Below, piece by piece: positions 32,150 to 43,989 of a DNA stretch of 64,000 nucleotides. The position numbers were made by a program, and so were the translations under genes. Positions within the stretch are counted from its first letter, which is position 1; every line of letters starts with the position of its first letter. Below the pieces are notes generated by a model. The model searched no databases. It was not told where the DNA came from and saw only the letters and a list, made by a program, of their open reading frames with translations. Source of the DNA: Gnetum montanum (Eukaryota; Streptophyta; Gnetopsida; Gnetales; Gnetaceae); contig MNCI01027076.1 in NCBI GenBank assembly GCA_015680685.1, forward strand, positions 113,168 to 177,167. The letters run 5' to 3'.

Positions 32150-35101
32150 TATCTCATATGATGTTCATGTTCTATACAATGAGGCAACTATTATTGAAGG
32201 TAGACAGAAGCTCACTGATGCTTGGATCTTGGATTCAGGAGCAACATGGCACATGACCTCTCAGAAAGAATGGTTTTATCACTACAAACCAATCTTAGAA
32301 GGATCTGTGTACATGTGAAATGATCATACTTTGAAAATTACTAGTAGTGGTACTATAACGATTAAGATGTATGATGGAATTATTCGCACCATACAAGAGG
32401 TATGACATGTGGAGAGCCTAAAAAAAATCTACTGTCTTTAGAACAACTACATGATGTTGGGTGTAAAACTCATAATGTTTGGTAAGCACTAGTCACTTCC
32501 CTAGGAGGAGCAATATACTTTGTATCTTTTGTTGATGATTACTCAAGGAGATGTTGGGTGTATCCAATTCAAAGGAAAGTAGATGTCTTTTCAGTCTTCA
32601 AAGTTTTTAAAGCATAGGTAGAACTTGAGTCCGAACAAAGGATCAAGTGTCTAAGGACAAATAATGGAGGAGAATATACAAGTGATGAATTTGATGCATT
32701 TTGTCAACAAGAAGGCATCAAGAGGCAGTTCACAATAGTACACACTCCTCAAAAAATGGAGTGGTAGAACGGATGAACAGAACCTTGTTGGAAAAAACAA
32801 GATCAATGTTGAGGGCTACAAATCTAACCAAGTCATTTTGGGTAGAAGCAGTCAATACCACCTACTATTTAATCAATCAATCTCTATCAACTGCAATTGA
32901 TCTAAACACACCAATAGAAATGTGGATTGGTAACCCAGCTATTTATTCTCATCTCCATACATTTGGAAGTTTTGTGTATGTGATGTACAATGATCAAGAA
33001 AGATCAAAGTTGGACCCAAAGTCTAGGAAATGTATCTTCTTAGGGTATGCTGATGAAGTTAAGGGGTATTGCCTATGGGATCCCACTACCCACAAGGTTA
33101 TCATCAGCAGAGATATGATATTTACAAAAGATAAAATGCAAGAAAAGGGAGATGATAGCACTTCAAAGGAGAATTTAAAGACTACTAGAATTTAGGTAGA
33201 AGATAAGACAACAGCTGAAGATCCAATGACTTCTGAAGCAACATCAATGTATGAAGAGAAAGAACTAGTCAAGTCTAAAGCTTATGAAGTTCATCGATCA
33301 TCTCAAGCAAAAAGATCACCAACTTTACACTTAAATTATGTTACTGAAAGTAATGTTGTATACTGCCTTTTAACAGAGGATGGAGAACCCTCAACTTTAC
33401 ATGAGGCTCTCAAAAGTCTAAATGTGTCTTTGTGGATGGCAGCAATGCAGGAGGAGATTGAAGCTTTACACAAAAATAAGACATGGGATCTTATTACACT
33501 ACCACAAGGAAGAAAGGCTATTGGAAACAAATGGGTCTACATGATCAAACATGATAGTAATGACCAAGTGGAGTGATATCATGCGAGATTGGTGGTAAAG
33601 GGATATGCTCAAAAAAAAGGAATTGACTTCAATTAGATATTTTCTCCTATGCTTAAACTTACAACAGTCAAAGTAGTCCTAGAAATGTGTGCTACATTTG
33701 ATCTACATCTAGAACAACTAGATGTGAAACTTTCTTTTCTTCATGGAGATCTTGAAGAAGAGACTTACATGCCCCAACTAGAAGGTTTTGTAGAAGAAGG
33801 CAAAGAGAACTTGGTTTGCAGGTTGAACAAATCTCTGTACAGTCTCAAATAGGCACCAAGGTGTTGGTACAAGAGATTTGACTCGTATATCATGAGCCTT
33901 GGGTACAATAGACTCAATGCAAACCCTTGTACATATTTCAAGAGTTTTGATGAAGATTTCATCATTTTGCTATTGTATGTGGATGACATGTTGGTTGTAG
34001 GCCCCAACAAAGAGAAAATCCAAGAATTGAAGACATAGTTGGCTAGGGAATTTGATATGAAATACTTGGGACCAGCAAACAAGATTCTAGGGATGCAAAT
34101 TCACCATGACAGGAATAATAAGAAAATTTGTCTTTGATGAGTGGCGAGGCACCCCTACACTCAACCATACGAAACGAGCGTCGCACGCGCGATCCGGTCG
34201 AACTCTGCAGATGGACTAGTTGTGGCACCTAGATAGTTAGCCTTAGGTCGCAATTCTCTCTCTTCCCACCTAGAAAGACTTGGGACCAACAAACAAGATT
34301 CTAGGGATGCAAATTCACCGAGACAGGAATAACAAGAAGATTTGTCTTTCTCAAAAAAACTACTTGGGTAAGATCTTGCGACACTTCAACATGCAAGAAT
34401 GTAAGCCAGTTTCTACCCCACTTCCTATTACTTTCAAATTATCCTCCAAGATGTGTCCTAGCAATGAAGTAGAGAGGAATGAGATGTCTCGAGTACCGTA
34501 TGCATCAACAGTAGGAAGCCTAGTGTTCACTATGATTTGTACAAGACCAAACATTGCACAAGCAGTGGGAGCGGTCAGTTGGTACATGGCAAATCCTGGA
34601 CGAGAGCATTAGAGTACTGTTAAGAGAATCTTGAGATACATTAAGGGTACCTTAGATATTGCATTATGTTATGGAGAATCAGAATTTACTATTAAAGGTT
34701 ATGTGGATTCAGATTTTGAAGGTGATCTAGATAAAAGAAAATCTACTATAGGCTATGTCTTTACACTTGCAAGAGGAGCTATAAGCTGGGTATTAGAATT
34801 GCAAACAGTAGGAGCATTATCTACCACAGAAGAAAAATACATGGCAGCTACACAAGCTTGCAAGGAAGCAATTTGGATTCAAAGATTATCAAAGGAGCTT
34901 GGACACAAACAAAAGAAGATTTTTTTGTTTTGTGATAGTCAAAGCACCTTGCATATTGCAAGAAATCTAGCCTTTCATTCAAGGACAAAACACATAGGAG
35001 TACAATTTCACTTTGTATGTAACATAGTAGAAGATGGAGGTGTGGATAAGCAAAAGATACACACTAAGGATAATCTTGCAGATGTTGACCAAGCCGATTA
35101 A
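32150..35101 (+). pseudogene. copia pol (protease, integrase, RT, RNase H)
   Basis: Protease WILDSGATWHM has the intact DSG (32232-32240). The integrase core reads [31 protein letters not shown] (the usual Asp of DNGGEY is Asn at 32660-32662), and VVERMNRTLLEKTR with the Glu present; the preceding HHCC segment is missing around 32484. IFLGYADEVKGYCLWDPTTH closes integrase. RT has TWDLITLPQGRKAIGNKWVY, LDVKLSFLHGDLEEETYMPQ and an intact YVDD at 33976-33987. RNase H shows GYVDSDFEGDLDKRKSTIGY, CDSQSTLHIARN and HSRTKHI. The frame ends at TAA 35099-35101. Several stops, two small frameshifts and the insertion at 34136 break it. Confidence 0.9.
34064..34349 (+). repeat. 72-bp direct duplication bracketing 142 bp of LTR-T DNA
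   Basis: Copies 34064-34135 and 34278-34349 both encode the RT segment LGP.NKILGMQIH, differing at about five bases. Between them, 34136-34277 matches the first 140 or so plus-strand bases of the LTRs of element T (TGATGAGTGGCGAGG.., CCTACACTCAACCATACGAA). It is truncated on the right and not flanked by a 5-bp duplication. Confidence 0.85.
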
Positions 35102-35227
35102 CATGGACAAGTTTGACTAGAGTATATCCTCATATGGCTTAGCAAAAACATAAGCAACATAGAATGGTAGGGTAGAAAGGATGGTGTGGAGATATGATTG
35201 GTCCTCAATCAAAATCTTCAAGTGGGA

Positions 35228-35564
35228 TATCATAATAAATTTAGGCCATGGTTATCATGCTAAAATTCGGCTATGGTTATTAAAATAGCCGGTGGTTATC
35301 ATTAGTTATTTAAGGTCCCTTCACCAATATAAAAAGGACCTCCCTCACCTCAATTCAGATCCATCACATATATCTCCTTTCCATCCCACTCTTACATTCT
35401 TCTCCTATTGCATGAGAGAGAGGCTTCTTCTTGTTCTCTCCTTGTGATAAAGAGAGAAGCTTGTTATTCCCATTTCTGATAATAAGATCTTTCTACATTG
35501 TCCTGTGGTACAATTGCTCTTTATTTTCATCTCATTTCATATTTTTCTGCCAGATCTACTAAGA
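35228..35564 (+). mobile_element. copia 3' LTR
   Basis: Follows purine-rich CAAGTGGGA. Same order as the 5' LTR, but it lacks the first dozen or so bases and one 25-bp unit. TATA box at 35328-35334. Ends CTACTAAGA before GTAAT. Confidence 0.9.
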
Positions 35565-35649
35565 GTAATAAGCTAGAGTGATATAACAATCATAAGTTAT
35601 GAATTGCATCTTGCGTGCGCTGAAAGTGGTTGACACAGAAAGCTTGTGT

Positions 35650-35714
35650 ATCTGTATAAATTATACATCCATTATATCGTCTTTGCATCTCTCTGAGGAT
35701 ACAATCTGGACGAT
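35650..35714 (+). promoter_or_regulatory. possible P450 promoter
   Basis: GTATAAATTATAC about 55 bp upstream of the ATG at 35715 is the only TATA-like element between the copia 3' LTR and the gene. The rest of the original promoter now lies left of the 4.6-kb insertion. Confidence 0.35.
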
Positions 35715-38195
35715 ATGGAGTTTCTTGCTTCAGATAATGTGCTTGCAATTGTTGCGGTGGTTTTGCTAATTATCCCTGCCGCTGTATAGAAGATTTATCA
35801 GTGTTGGATCTCATGATTTGCCTCCTGGTCCCGTCGGTTTGTCAATTCTGGGTAATCTGCTTCAGTTTGGAGAAATGACTCCTCTCACTCTGAAAAAACT
35901 GGCAGACAAGTATGCGGACATCATGTATCTGAGAATGGGCTGTATTCCCAGGTAGTTGTATCTTCAGACGAGGAGGCAGTGCTGTTTCTTAAGATCCACG
36001 ATGCCGTTTTTGCCAGCAGACCTGTAACAACCGCGGGAGGTATACTAATTGAGAGGAAGGCGCTGCTCATGTCTCCTTATGGGGATTTTTGGCGCCATAT
36101 GCGCAAGCTCTGCGTCACAGAAATGGTCTCTCCCAAGAAGGTGGAAGCTTTCAAGCCCATGAGATATGAGCAGGTATGGAACTGAATTCATCAAAAGACT
36201 GAAAACGCAGGTTATTATTGCATTTTCTTGAAAATTTTTAACAGCTTAGCTAAGTATTTTTATTTGTATTCTGTGGATGGTCTAGACGAGTATTATTGTA
36301 GTAAGAGACTAAGAGTACTAGAATCTTAACTTATCACTTGATGTTGTGGGTATTGTTATAACAGGTGGTAATCTACCCATATGCATTGTACAAGGTACGA
36401 TTATTTATATATATGCAACAATCCATAAGAGTAAATTTTTTTCAGTCGTCATGTAAATCTCAAACAGAATATAAATAAAGAATAGCGAAGAAAATATTTC
36501 GTAGTCTTAGACTGTTAGCATTACGGACTTGAAAATAATTGAAGACGTGAGCTCAAATCTGAGAGCAGTCCTCATGGACCACAGTGGACGATTTTTCAGT
36601 ATTTATCATGTAGCGTTACAGATTATAGGACCCGACCGGTCTTATTACATGTTAGGAAATTCAAAAAGATCATTGATGGTTTTTAAATATGAGGTAATGA
36701 CTTGCCACTTTAATTACAGACAATACGATCTTGTGCTAGTTGGAATCAAGCCAAGCAATCCGCTCAAACTGAGACTTTGATTTATACTTTGAAAGTTTTT
36801 AAATTCCAGATTGCATAGTGCAGTAGAAAAGCCAGAAAGGTATTTGCTTGTAAGTTTGTGTTTGGCCAAGGCTTAAATTCTTTTTGCTTACAAATTATAC
36901 AGCAGAGACTATATTAGTGTTTCGGATGAATGAAATTTCATCTGGAATTACAGGGAACTTTATCATCGCCATCATCCTGCCTTGTCCAAACTGTATAGTT
37001 TCTTAATTTATTATTACTCATGATATGTGAAGCAGGTAGGAGTCTTGGTTTCGTATGTGTGGGAAGCCAGTAGCCATGGCACAAAGGCGGTGAATATGTC
37101 TGTGGCATTGAAGGACATTATTTCCAAGGTGTCGCTGCGCATGTTGACTAGCAGGACATACAAGGGCGAGGCTGGGCAATTGGCAGACGGCTCCGCACTT
37201 GTTTTCAAGACCATTCTCCATAACGCTGCAAGCGCTTTGCTCAAATTCAATGTAAGAGATTTTATCCCGTTCCTGAGCGTCTTGATTTTCAGGGCATTCG
37301 AAGGAAAGCGAAGCAGGTCAGAGAAAAACTCGATTACGTTTTCGAGAAAATGATCAAAGATCAGCTGCAGAATCCTGTGCCTGCTCATGCTGATCACGCC
37401 AAAGACTTTTTGGATGTGCTCCTTGAAGTGCATCACCAAGATCCCGTCAGTTTCACTATGCAAAACGTCATATGCATGATGCCATGATGCATGTGCAGTA
37501 TTTTTCTCCCTCCCAGACACGATTTTCTTCTCTGTAAAATCAAGGCTTTATTCACACTCCCGTCAGCCACGCTATCTCGTCAACCTTCAACTTAATCTTG
37601 TCTGCAATAAAAATTTCGTTGCTTTTAACTGCAGGAGATGTATGGGGCAGCCACGGAGACAACATCAAGTCCGCCGGAGTGGGCGGTGAGGGAAGAGGCG
37701 ACAAATCCAAAAATCATGTCGAAGCTGCAGCAAGAAATCGACACAGTCGTGGCAGAGAAGGGTGCAAAACTGGACCAAATGTGGGTTGAGAAAATGAAAT
37801 ATCTGAATTTCGTGATCAAGGAAACGCTGCGGCTGCATCCGCCGCTTGCACTGGGAATTCCGCACCAATCGACAGAGGCAGTCACCGTGGACGGATTCCA
37901 CATACCTGCGAGAACGCGGGTGGTATTCGATTTCGCAGCCATTGGAAGGGATCCAAGAGTTTGGGGAAACGAAGACAAGTTCGATCCAGAGAGATTCATG
38001 GCGGATGAGTGCATGGATGAGCTGGGACTGGTAGCATAAGTTGCTTCCCTTCAGCGCCGGCAGGCGAGGTTTCCCTGGTTATAACATGGCTGTGCCGATG
38101 CTGAGCTTATGCTTGGCTGCTCTGTTTTTCGCTTTCGATTTGGTCAATGCCAACACCGTAAAACGAGGCTGAACATGAATCGCTGGGCACCGACT
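35715..38195 (+). pseudogene. cytochrome P450 pseudogene (A-type, CYP736/750-like)
   Basis: Would encode a membrane-anchored heme monooxygenase. Exon 1 (35715-36173): anchor MEFLASDNVLAIVAVVLLII, a stop at 35787 and shift into the proline hinge DLPPGPVGLSILGNLLQFGE, a second shift near 35953, then HDAVFASRP and DFWRHMRKLCVTEM. A phase-0 GT-AG intron (36174-37035, CAG|GTATGG..GCAG|GTAGGA) is followed by exon 2 with SLRMLTSRTYKGEAG, a shift near 37290, then EKMIKDQLQNP. Intron 2 ends at 37634 (ACTGCAG), the usual A-type position before the I-helix. Exon 3 has MYGAATETTS (oxygen-binding), KETLRLHPP (ExxR), FDPERF, a shift near 38035, and FSAGRRGFPGY, where the heme-ligand Cys is Phe (TTC, 38071-38073). 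At least four shifts plus loss of the ligand make it dead. Subfamily is from general resemblance. Confidence 0.92.
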
Positions 38196-38251
38196 TCATG
38201 CTGCTTCCTTGGCTCAAGCACGTTTCTCGTCTCTGTCTCCTTACGAATAAA

Positions 38252-38395
38252 TGAGAGAACCTTTCATATATACCATGGAAATGAGAGCACCTTTAAAGCA
38301 AAGCCTCATATATACCATGGAAATGGAAATATACCATGGAAATCAGAGCACCTTTAAGGCAATGCCTCATATATACCATGGAAATGGAAATGCTT
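38252..38395. repeat. tandem repeat, 61-bp period, with CCATGG
   Basis: Units share GAGAGCACCTTTAA, GCCTCATATATACCATGG and AAATGGAAAT; the starts at 38284 and 38345 are 61 bp apart, with a partial unit from 38252. It lies just past the P450 3' end. Confidence 0.7.
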
Positions 38396-38439
38396 AATTA
38401 TATTGTAGTAGGTTCATAAAGGGTTTATAGGATAAAATT

Positions 38440-41400
38440 CTTTTATTACAAGGCTCCAATATGGTTATTATAAGTCTTAAACACTTTATCAAGAAAATTA
38501 CCCAAAATTAACACTTCCAACTAAAACAAATGTGTTAAAGTTGTTGCATGAATACTATAATTAAGTTTAAAAGCGTTAAAGAAAGGACAATTCAGAAAAG
38601 ATATGCTCTTCATCTTTCACTACTACATACATACAAAATATGTAAATGTGTTGTTCTCTTTGAAGATTAATCCATCTCCCTGTTTCAATTAATAGATAGT
38701 GAGATCCCATAGGAGTACCTATAATTACCACCACCACCTTACTTTGCCTAGAAATAGTAGTAGATAAATAAGTAGGTATTTTTCTCAAGGATTCTCCTTG
38801 AATTTGAATTTTTTGCAAATAAAACTACTTTTTGGCTACATGGTTATTCCCATATATGCTTCATTGCTTTCCTTCTAATCCTTGTTACCAAATCCTTAAA
38901 GCTCAAATTTAAATCTTAATCTTCAAAATTCCATTCGTAGAGCCATTTTTTTCTACTCTTGAACCATCCTTTTTCCTGAGTGACCATATAAACTTCCGTG
39001 GATAGGTGGACACCAAGCCTAGTAAGCATCTTTTTATAAAACTATAAAATTTTTTAAAGAGTTGCAATTTCTATAGGTAGCATATATGCTTTTGCTAATG
39101 AAATATCATTTAAAGTTTAAGCCTTTACCTAAAGTTCCTACAATAAAAATTGTTTTTGAACATATTTCAAATGTTTCTATTGTGCTATAAGTAAATTAGA
39201 TCCCCAAATTTCACAATTGTATAATAGGATTGGCTCAACAAGTTGATTATACATTTTCTTGCGATCATCCCATTTTTAAATCTATTCTTGTGCACATTTA
39301 CCATGAATTGAAGATAAAGCATGTATACTATTTGAAACCCTATGAGAAATACAATCTTTCTAAGAATATTTATTTGAAACTAAGATGCTAAAATACTTCC
39401 ATGAGGAGACAATTTTATTTTTCTTTAACCTAATATAATAATCATATGCAAAAGATCTTGTATTACATATCATCATTTTGGTTTCACTAACATTGACTTT
39501 CATCCTTGAGATAGTACAAAAATCATCTAAAATTTTAAGCATAAACTTCATTTGAACTTCAATTTTTACTATAATAATTGCATCATAAATAAACATTAAA
39601 ATGTTCATTGGAAACTGTCCAACTTAAATAGATTATATTGCAAAAATGACATTCATTATTCTAATTATTTAATGAAGATGCCAAATAAAATAGGTAAAAA
39701 TGAACATCCTTGCTTTAGTCTAATATTACTATTTAGACTAAATTTTTTCTATATGTTATTATTCAAGAACATAATTTGTATTTTTTTATGCTAAAATTTT
39801 GGACACATTAACACCAAAAAAACTCGTTTAGGGATACTATTGCCTAGGGTGCCTCCTGTATGGGTACAGGAACTTGGGAATAGTCTCAGTTGGAGAGGGG
39901 CTATGTGACATTTCAAAAAATAAATCCAACGATGTTTTTATAAGATTACGTAATGGTGAGATTTAAACGTAACAATTATCAGAACAAACCCAAAACTTTA
40001 ACTTGATAAATTGCAATAGTAAGTTGAAATAAAGAAAATTTGAAATAACCAAAGTTTGTACCAAACAGTGTTCCCAAAGAGGCAAAGTTTTTGTCACACA
40101 ACAAAGATTAACATTCACACTAACTTAAATGGTAAATTAAAATTACAACAAAACTTAGCTTCAAAGTGAACATCAGTTGACTAAGCTAAGGCTACCTCTA
40201 TTCGTTAGTCTGCATGTGTTTATCCATTGCCATTGGAGGAGGAGGAGGTGACTCTAATGGTGATGGTGGCACTGGCACCATTTGCTTTCACTACTCAAAG
40301 CATTGTTCAAACACTCAACATGTGGAGAAGGGAGAAGAGATGGTGCAAATGGAGAGAGATGTGTTACCCCTTGTGGCCATTGCTGTTGCTACTACTACTG
40401 ACACCTACTGCCGTTGCCGTTGCTACCACTGTTGCCAACACTTGTTGCCAAACAAAAAACCCCATTGCTACCAAAACAAAAATCCCTACTGCTATAGGAA
40501 AAAACTGTTAGGAACAAACTGTTGTGCACCACTGCTTGCCGTCACTCACCAGTGCTTCTGCTACTATCGTTAGCACTCTGTAACACTACTCTACTATTGA
40601 CATTGCTAGCTCCTACTACCACTTCCGGCAGTCAATGGCAGCAACCACAAGAGAAGTCATCAACAGTATTGAGCTATACAACTTTGGAATATTTGATAGA
40701 AGTTCTCTATGAATGATAATATCTTGCAATCGCTTCCTCAATTTATACTGAATAACAAAGTCATAAGCTTTGAAAAAATCTACATATTAGATATAAATAT
40801 AATTATTTAGTCTATTAGGCAAGTCTATACAATACTTTAATGTAATCAAATGATCCACTATGGAGTGATGTTGCATGAAACCTGCTTATGAACTTATCTG
40901 AACATTATTTAATTTTGTCCAACTATTAAGCCTTCTCTCAAGGATATAAGGAGGTGGCTGTTCATAATGAGCCTATAATTGTTAAGGTTATTTTTATCAA
41001 CTTTTTTTAATAACATGATTGCTCTACTAATGGACCAATATTCTAGAAGCCCATTTTGTAGAGTTGTATTTAAAATCCTATAAACCTCTATACAAACCAT
41101 GGTTCCTTCCCATTTAAGCATCTTTGCATACAAGCCTAAAGAATCTATTGCTTTTCCAATAATTAGTCAAGCTAACCCTTCGTTTATCTCAGTTTGAGTG
41201 ATATATAGAGATGCCTAAAAGATAGGGTGGATATGGATAATTTTTTAGTGTTTAAAGAAAGCTCTAAAGAAATTAATAATTGTTGAAAAATCAGAATTTC
41301 AAGTTTTTCTCATGTTTTTGACAAAAAAGTTGCCAAAATAGCTTAGGAGTTTTGTTAATCATATTGAGAAGTTGTGCTTGATGCTCCTTGATAAATTTTA

Positions 41401-42600
41401 TTTTCTTCTACCAAATAAGATTCTTGTATATTTTAATGACCTCTAGATCATGATGATCTCTTTTAACTTACAATCATGCTCATATAAATTTACTGTCAAA
41501 CTATAAGCTTTTCCCCTAACTTTTGACAAAGATGTCACATTGGAGGAAACCATTACTAAAACTTATATAATGTTTGTATCACCTTCATTGTGACCCCAAA
41601 GTCTATTGATTTTCTCTCTATATTGTTGCTATTGATTATTGGTTAATCTGACATTATACATCCTTTTGCTTCACCTGGAAGTCTTGTGTATATCCTTGAT
41701 ATTAAAAATAATACAATGGTGTAATGATTCAAGAAATCTATCAATAATAGCCAAATTAGCAATTATTTCCAAACTTTCATGAGTGCAAACAAGTAGGTCA
41801 ATTATTGATTTCCCTTGAAAACCTTTAAAAGTGTATGGCATAGAATCTGGATATTTGGAAATACTCTTGAAAACTAAAAGACTAAAACATTTTTCCCAAG
41901 AGATTAATTCTTGCCCAAAGCTATTTGTATAAATACTAAGAGAAACATAAGTGGATTCCTTATAAACCAAATAATTGAAATCTATTCTACACTAGTCTAG
42001 AACTAGAACTTGTTCAAAAGCAATGCAAGCACTAAAATCTTAACAAATAATTACTTTTCTAGTATGAGCAAGTTCAATAATATCATTTCCCAAATATTGA
42101 AATGTATATTCTATGGAAAGTTCTAGGGTATCATAAATGAAAGAATTTTCTGGAGTAAAGTAATAGAAAGAAAGAAAGATAATGCCTACTAATGTTGTAA
42201 TTTTTAATTATACATATTACTTAAGCTCATCAATTTTATAATAGTTTGCATATTGCATAAACTCATCTCTCACCAAATATGAAAATTACCCCCAAATAAT
42301 TTTTCTCAATTGTCTAACTTTTTATTTTTAATTGAATGTTTTTGAAAATCTAGAATAGCAAATTGTTTACAATCTTTTGTCTCCCAAGTTTTAACTAATC
42401 CAAAAATATCAAAAGCAGCAAAAACGTTTAGACAACTTAGAGTTGCTACTTTATTGGAAACTAATCCTTCAATATTTAAATAACCACAATGTCAAGCTTC
42501 TATGCACTTTTTAAAAACTTTTTAACATACCTTGTATTGGTAGTAATTGCAACATTTTCTGCATTTAAATATGTTACCATTCCAACCTCTTGAGCTACTT
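38440..42600 (-). mobile_element. LINE A, non-L1 type (RTE/CR1-like), interrupted
   Basis: Minus strand, 5' end to the right. Endonuclease from about 42500 (CGYLNIEGLVSNKVATL, then YTFKGFQGKSIIDLLVCTHE at 41671-41970). RT follows at 41133-39200: DKNNLNNYRLI, YVDFFKAYDFVIQYKLRKRL, RLKQGCSFLPILFGIF, then the catalytic block MFIYDAIIIV (YADD decayed to IYDA) and LDDFCTISRMKVNVSETKMM. A C-terminal zinc-finger-like tail at 38576-38818 reads MGSHYLLIETGRWINLQREQ, then KDEEHIF. The GSH.L..E.GRW....RE......C....DE.HF tail is typical of RTE/CR1-like LINEs and not of plant L1. Many stops. Confidence 0.7.
39805..40660. other. unidentified insertion inside LINE A
   Basis: Splits the RT between the KAYDF block (right) and the RLKQGCS block (left). 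Contains GGA- and CTACTA-rich stretches that give short plus-strand frames (40214-40573, 40227-40511) of low complexity. No terminal repeat or family recognised; borders approximate. Confidence 0.4.
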
Positions 42601-42691
42601 TACCTTTATACTATTTCTTAATATATTTTTTTCAATTTACATTTAGTCAAGTCTTTATTTACCAAAATTTTATAATTACACAAATGCTAAC

Positions 42692-43934
42692 TGTAGACCT
42701 TTTGGTATGTCAAAACCTTAAGGAAAATGGAGAACAAGGATGTTTGTGTGGTTGTTGTGTTTGTAGCACAAGAACATGGATTAAAGAAGAGCTCGAAGAA
42801 TGACATCTACAAAGAAATGAAATAACATCTACAAAGTAATGTCAAAGTGGAGATAACAAGGACTTTCCAAATATGAATGAAGACTCAAGGAATGAGAGCT
42901 ACTTCAAGATGTCAAAATGACAACTACAAGGACTCAACAAAGCTTGGACAAAGACTTTATTAGATAAATGGAAGCAAGGATGAAGACGAAGAATATAGTA
43001 AAATGAAGAAGTTCGCAAGATCAAGGAGGAGCCAAATCAATGAAAGGAAGCCTCAAGAAGTAAAGCCAAAAAGTTGAGAAGACGTCTCCCAAAAGTAGAA
43101 GATGTCTTGGTGAAGAAGAACCAGAGAAGACATCTTGCTAAAATAGTAGACATCTCCTATCTACAGAAGACATCTACATGAAGATGTCTCTTTAGACACA
43201 TCTCCTTTGGTGGAGAGACATCTTCCCTAAATTGAGTTCTATGTAATAAGATGTCTCAATCTCAAAGAAGACATCTCCCTAACCATTAGATAGTCGTTGC
43301 ATGAATTCCAAGGCAATTTTAGAAACATCAAGGCTCTAAGAAGACTTCATTCTCTTAGGTTTTGTGCAAGTGTTGTACATGAATTTTCACAATGAAAGTA
43401 ATCATTGTATGTTGTACTTGTACCTAATTTATCATATCATTTTCTTGTATCTAGTACTTCATTATCATATCTATGTTATTATATTAAGTGTTATTGTGCT
43501 ATACCTCAAAGTACAAGGACCAGTAAATCAATTGCAACCCCAACAAAAATTACAAGGCATCATCCTTAAGCTTATTGAAATCATACAGGATTAAGTAGTT
43601 GGTGCAACATCACAACACTCTGGAGTGGAGCTTAAGTTGTAAAGGTTGTGAGATCCTAGAAACCATGTTCTAAACTTGTTAGCACCTTGTGAGGTTCAGT
43701 GGATTCGCAACAATGAATAACTATAGAGTAAAGCTTAGTGTTGTACATGGTGTGGTACCCTTCAAACCACCATTTGAGAGAAACAAAATCCTGAGGTATG
43801 CATGAAATCTATCTTCCTATTGTGGAGTACCAAAATTTGGGAACCACGTAATTTTCAATGTGATTTTTGTGATTAAAATTTTGATTTGGAAAACTTATTC
43901 ATCTCCCTTCCCCTTCTATGTTCTATGATCCTTA
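42692..43934 (+). mobile_element. family-M 5' LTR
   Basis: TGTAGACCTTTTGGTATGTC to TTCTATGATCCTTA, about 1243 bp, with the AGATGTCT/AGACATCT cluster at 43081-43290, the densest of the family. Confidence 0.85.
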
Positions 43935-43952
43935 AGTAGTATCAGAGCTTGG
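43935..43952 (+). promoter_or_regulatory. primer binding site, initiator tRNA-Met type
   Basis: AGTAGTATCAGAGCTTGG directly after the LTR; GTATCAGAGC matches the initiator-Met site. Confidence 0.75.
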
Positions 43953-43989
43953 TACTCTTGCTTCTACATCAACTTCCAAGAGTGAAGTT

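Larger units (their letters stand above)
30928..35564 (+). mobile_element. Ty1/copia retrotransposon with both LTRs and target duplication
   Basis: A 4637-bp element with LTRs at 30928-31303 and 35228-35564, an initiator-Met primer site, gag, protease, integrase, RT and RNase H in the copia order, and GTAAT duplications. Frames are broken by stops and small shifts, the region before the integrase core is deleted, and 142 bp of foreign LTR DNA is inserted in pol, so it is inactive. It inserted 146 bp upstream of the P450 start, in the same orientation as that gene. Confidence 0.92.

Noticed and set aside
37014-37520. 168-codon minus-strand frame
   Set aside because: Antisense shadow of P450 exon 2; the plus-strand reading has P450 motifs and splice sites.
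37625-38014. 129-codon minus-strand frame
   Set aside because: Antisense to P450 exon 3, open because of codon-use symmetry in a GC-richer exon.
40214-40573. 119-codon frame, cysteine and tyrosine rich
   Set aside because: Low-complexity CTACTA/GGA repeats inside an insertion in LINE A; another frame over the same bases is equally open.
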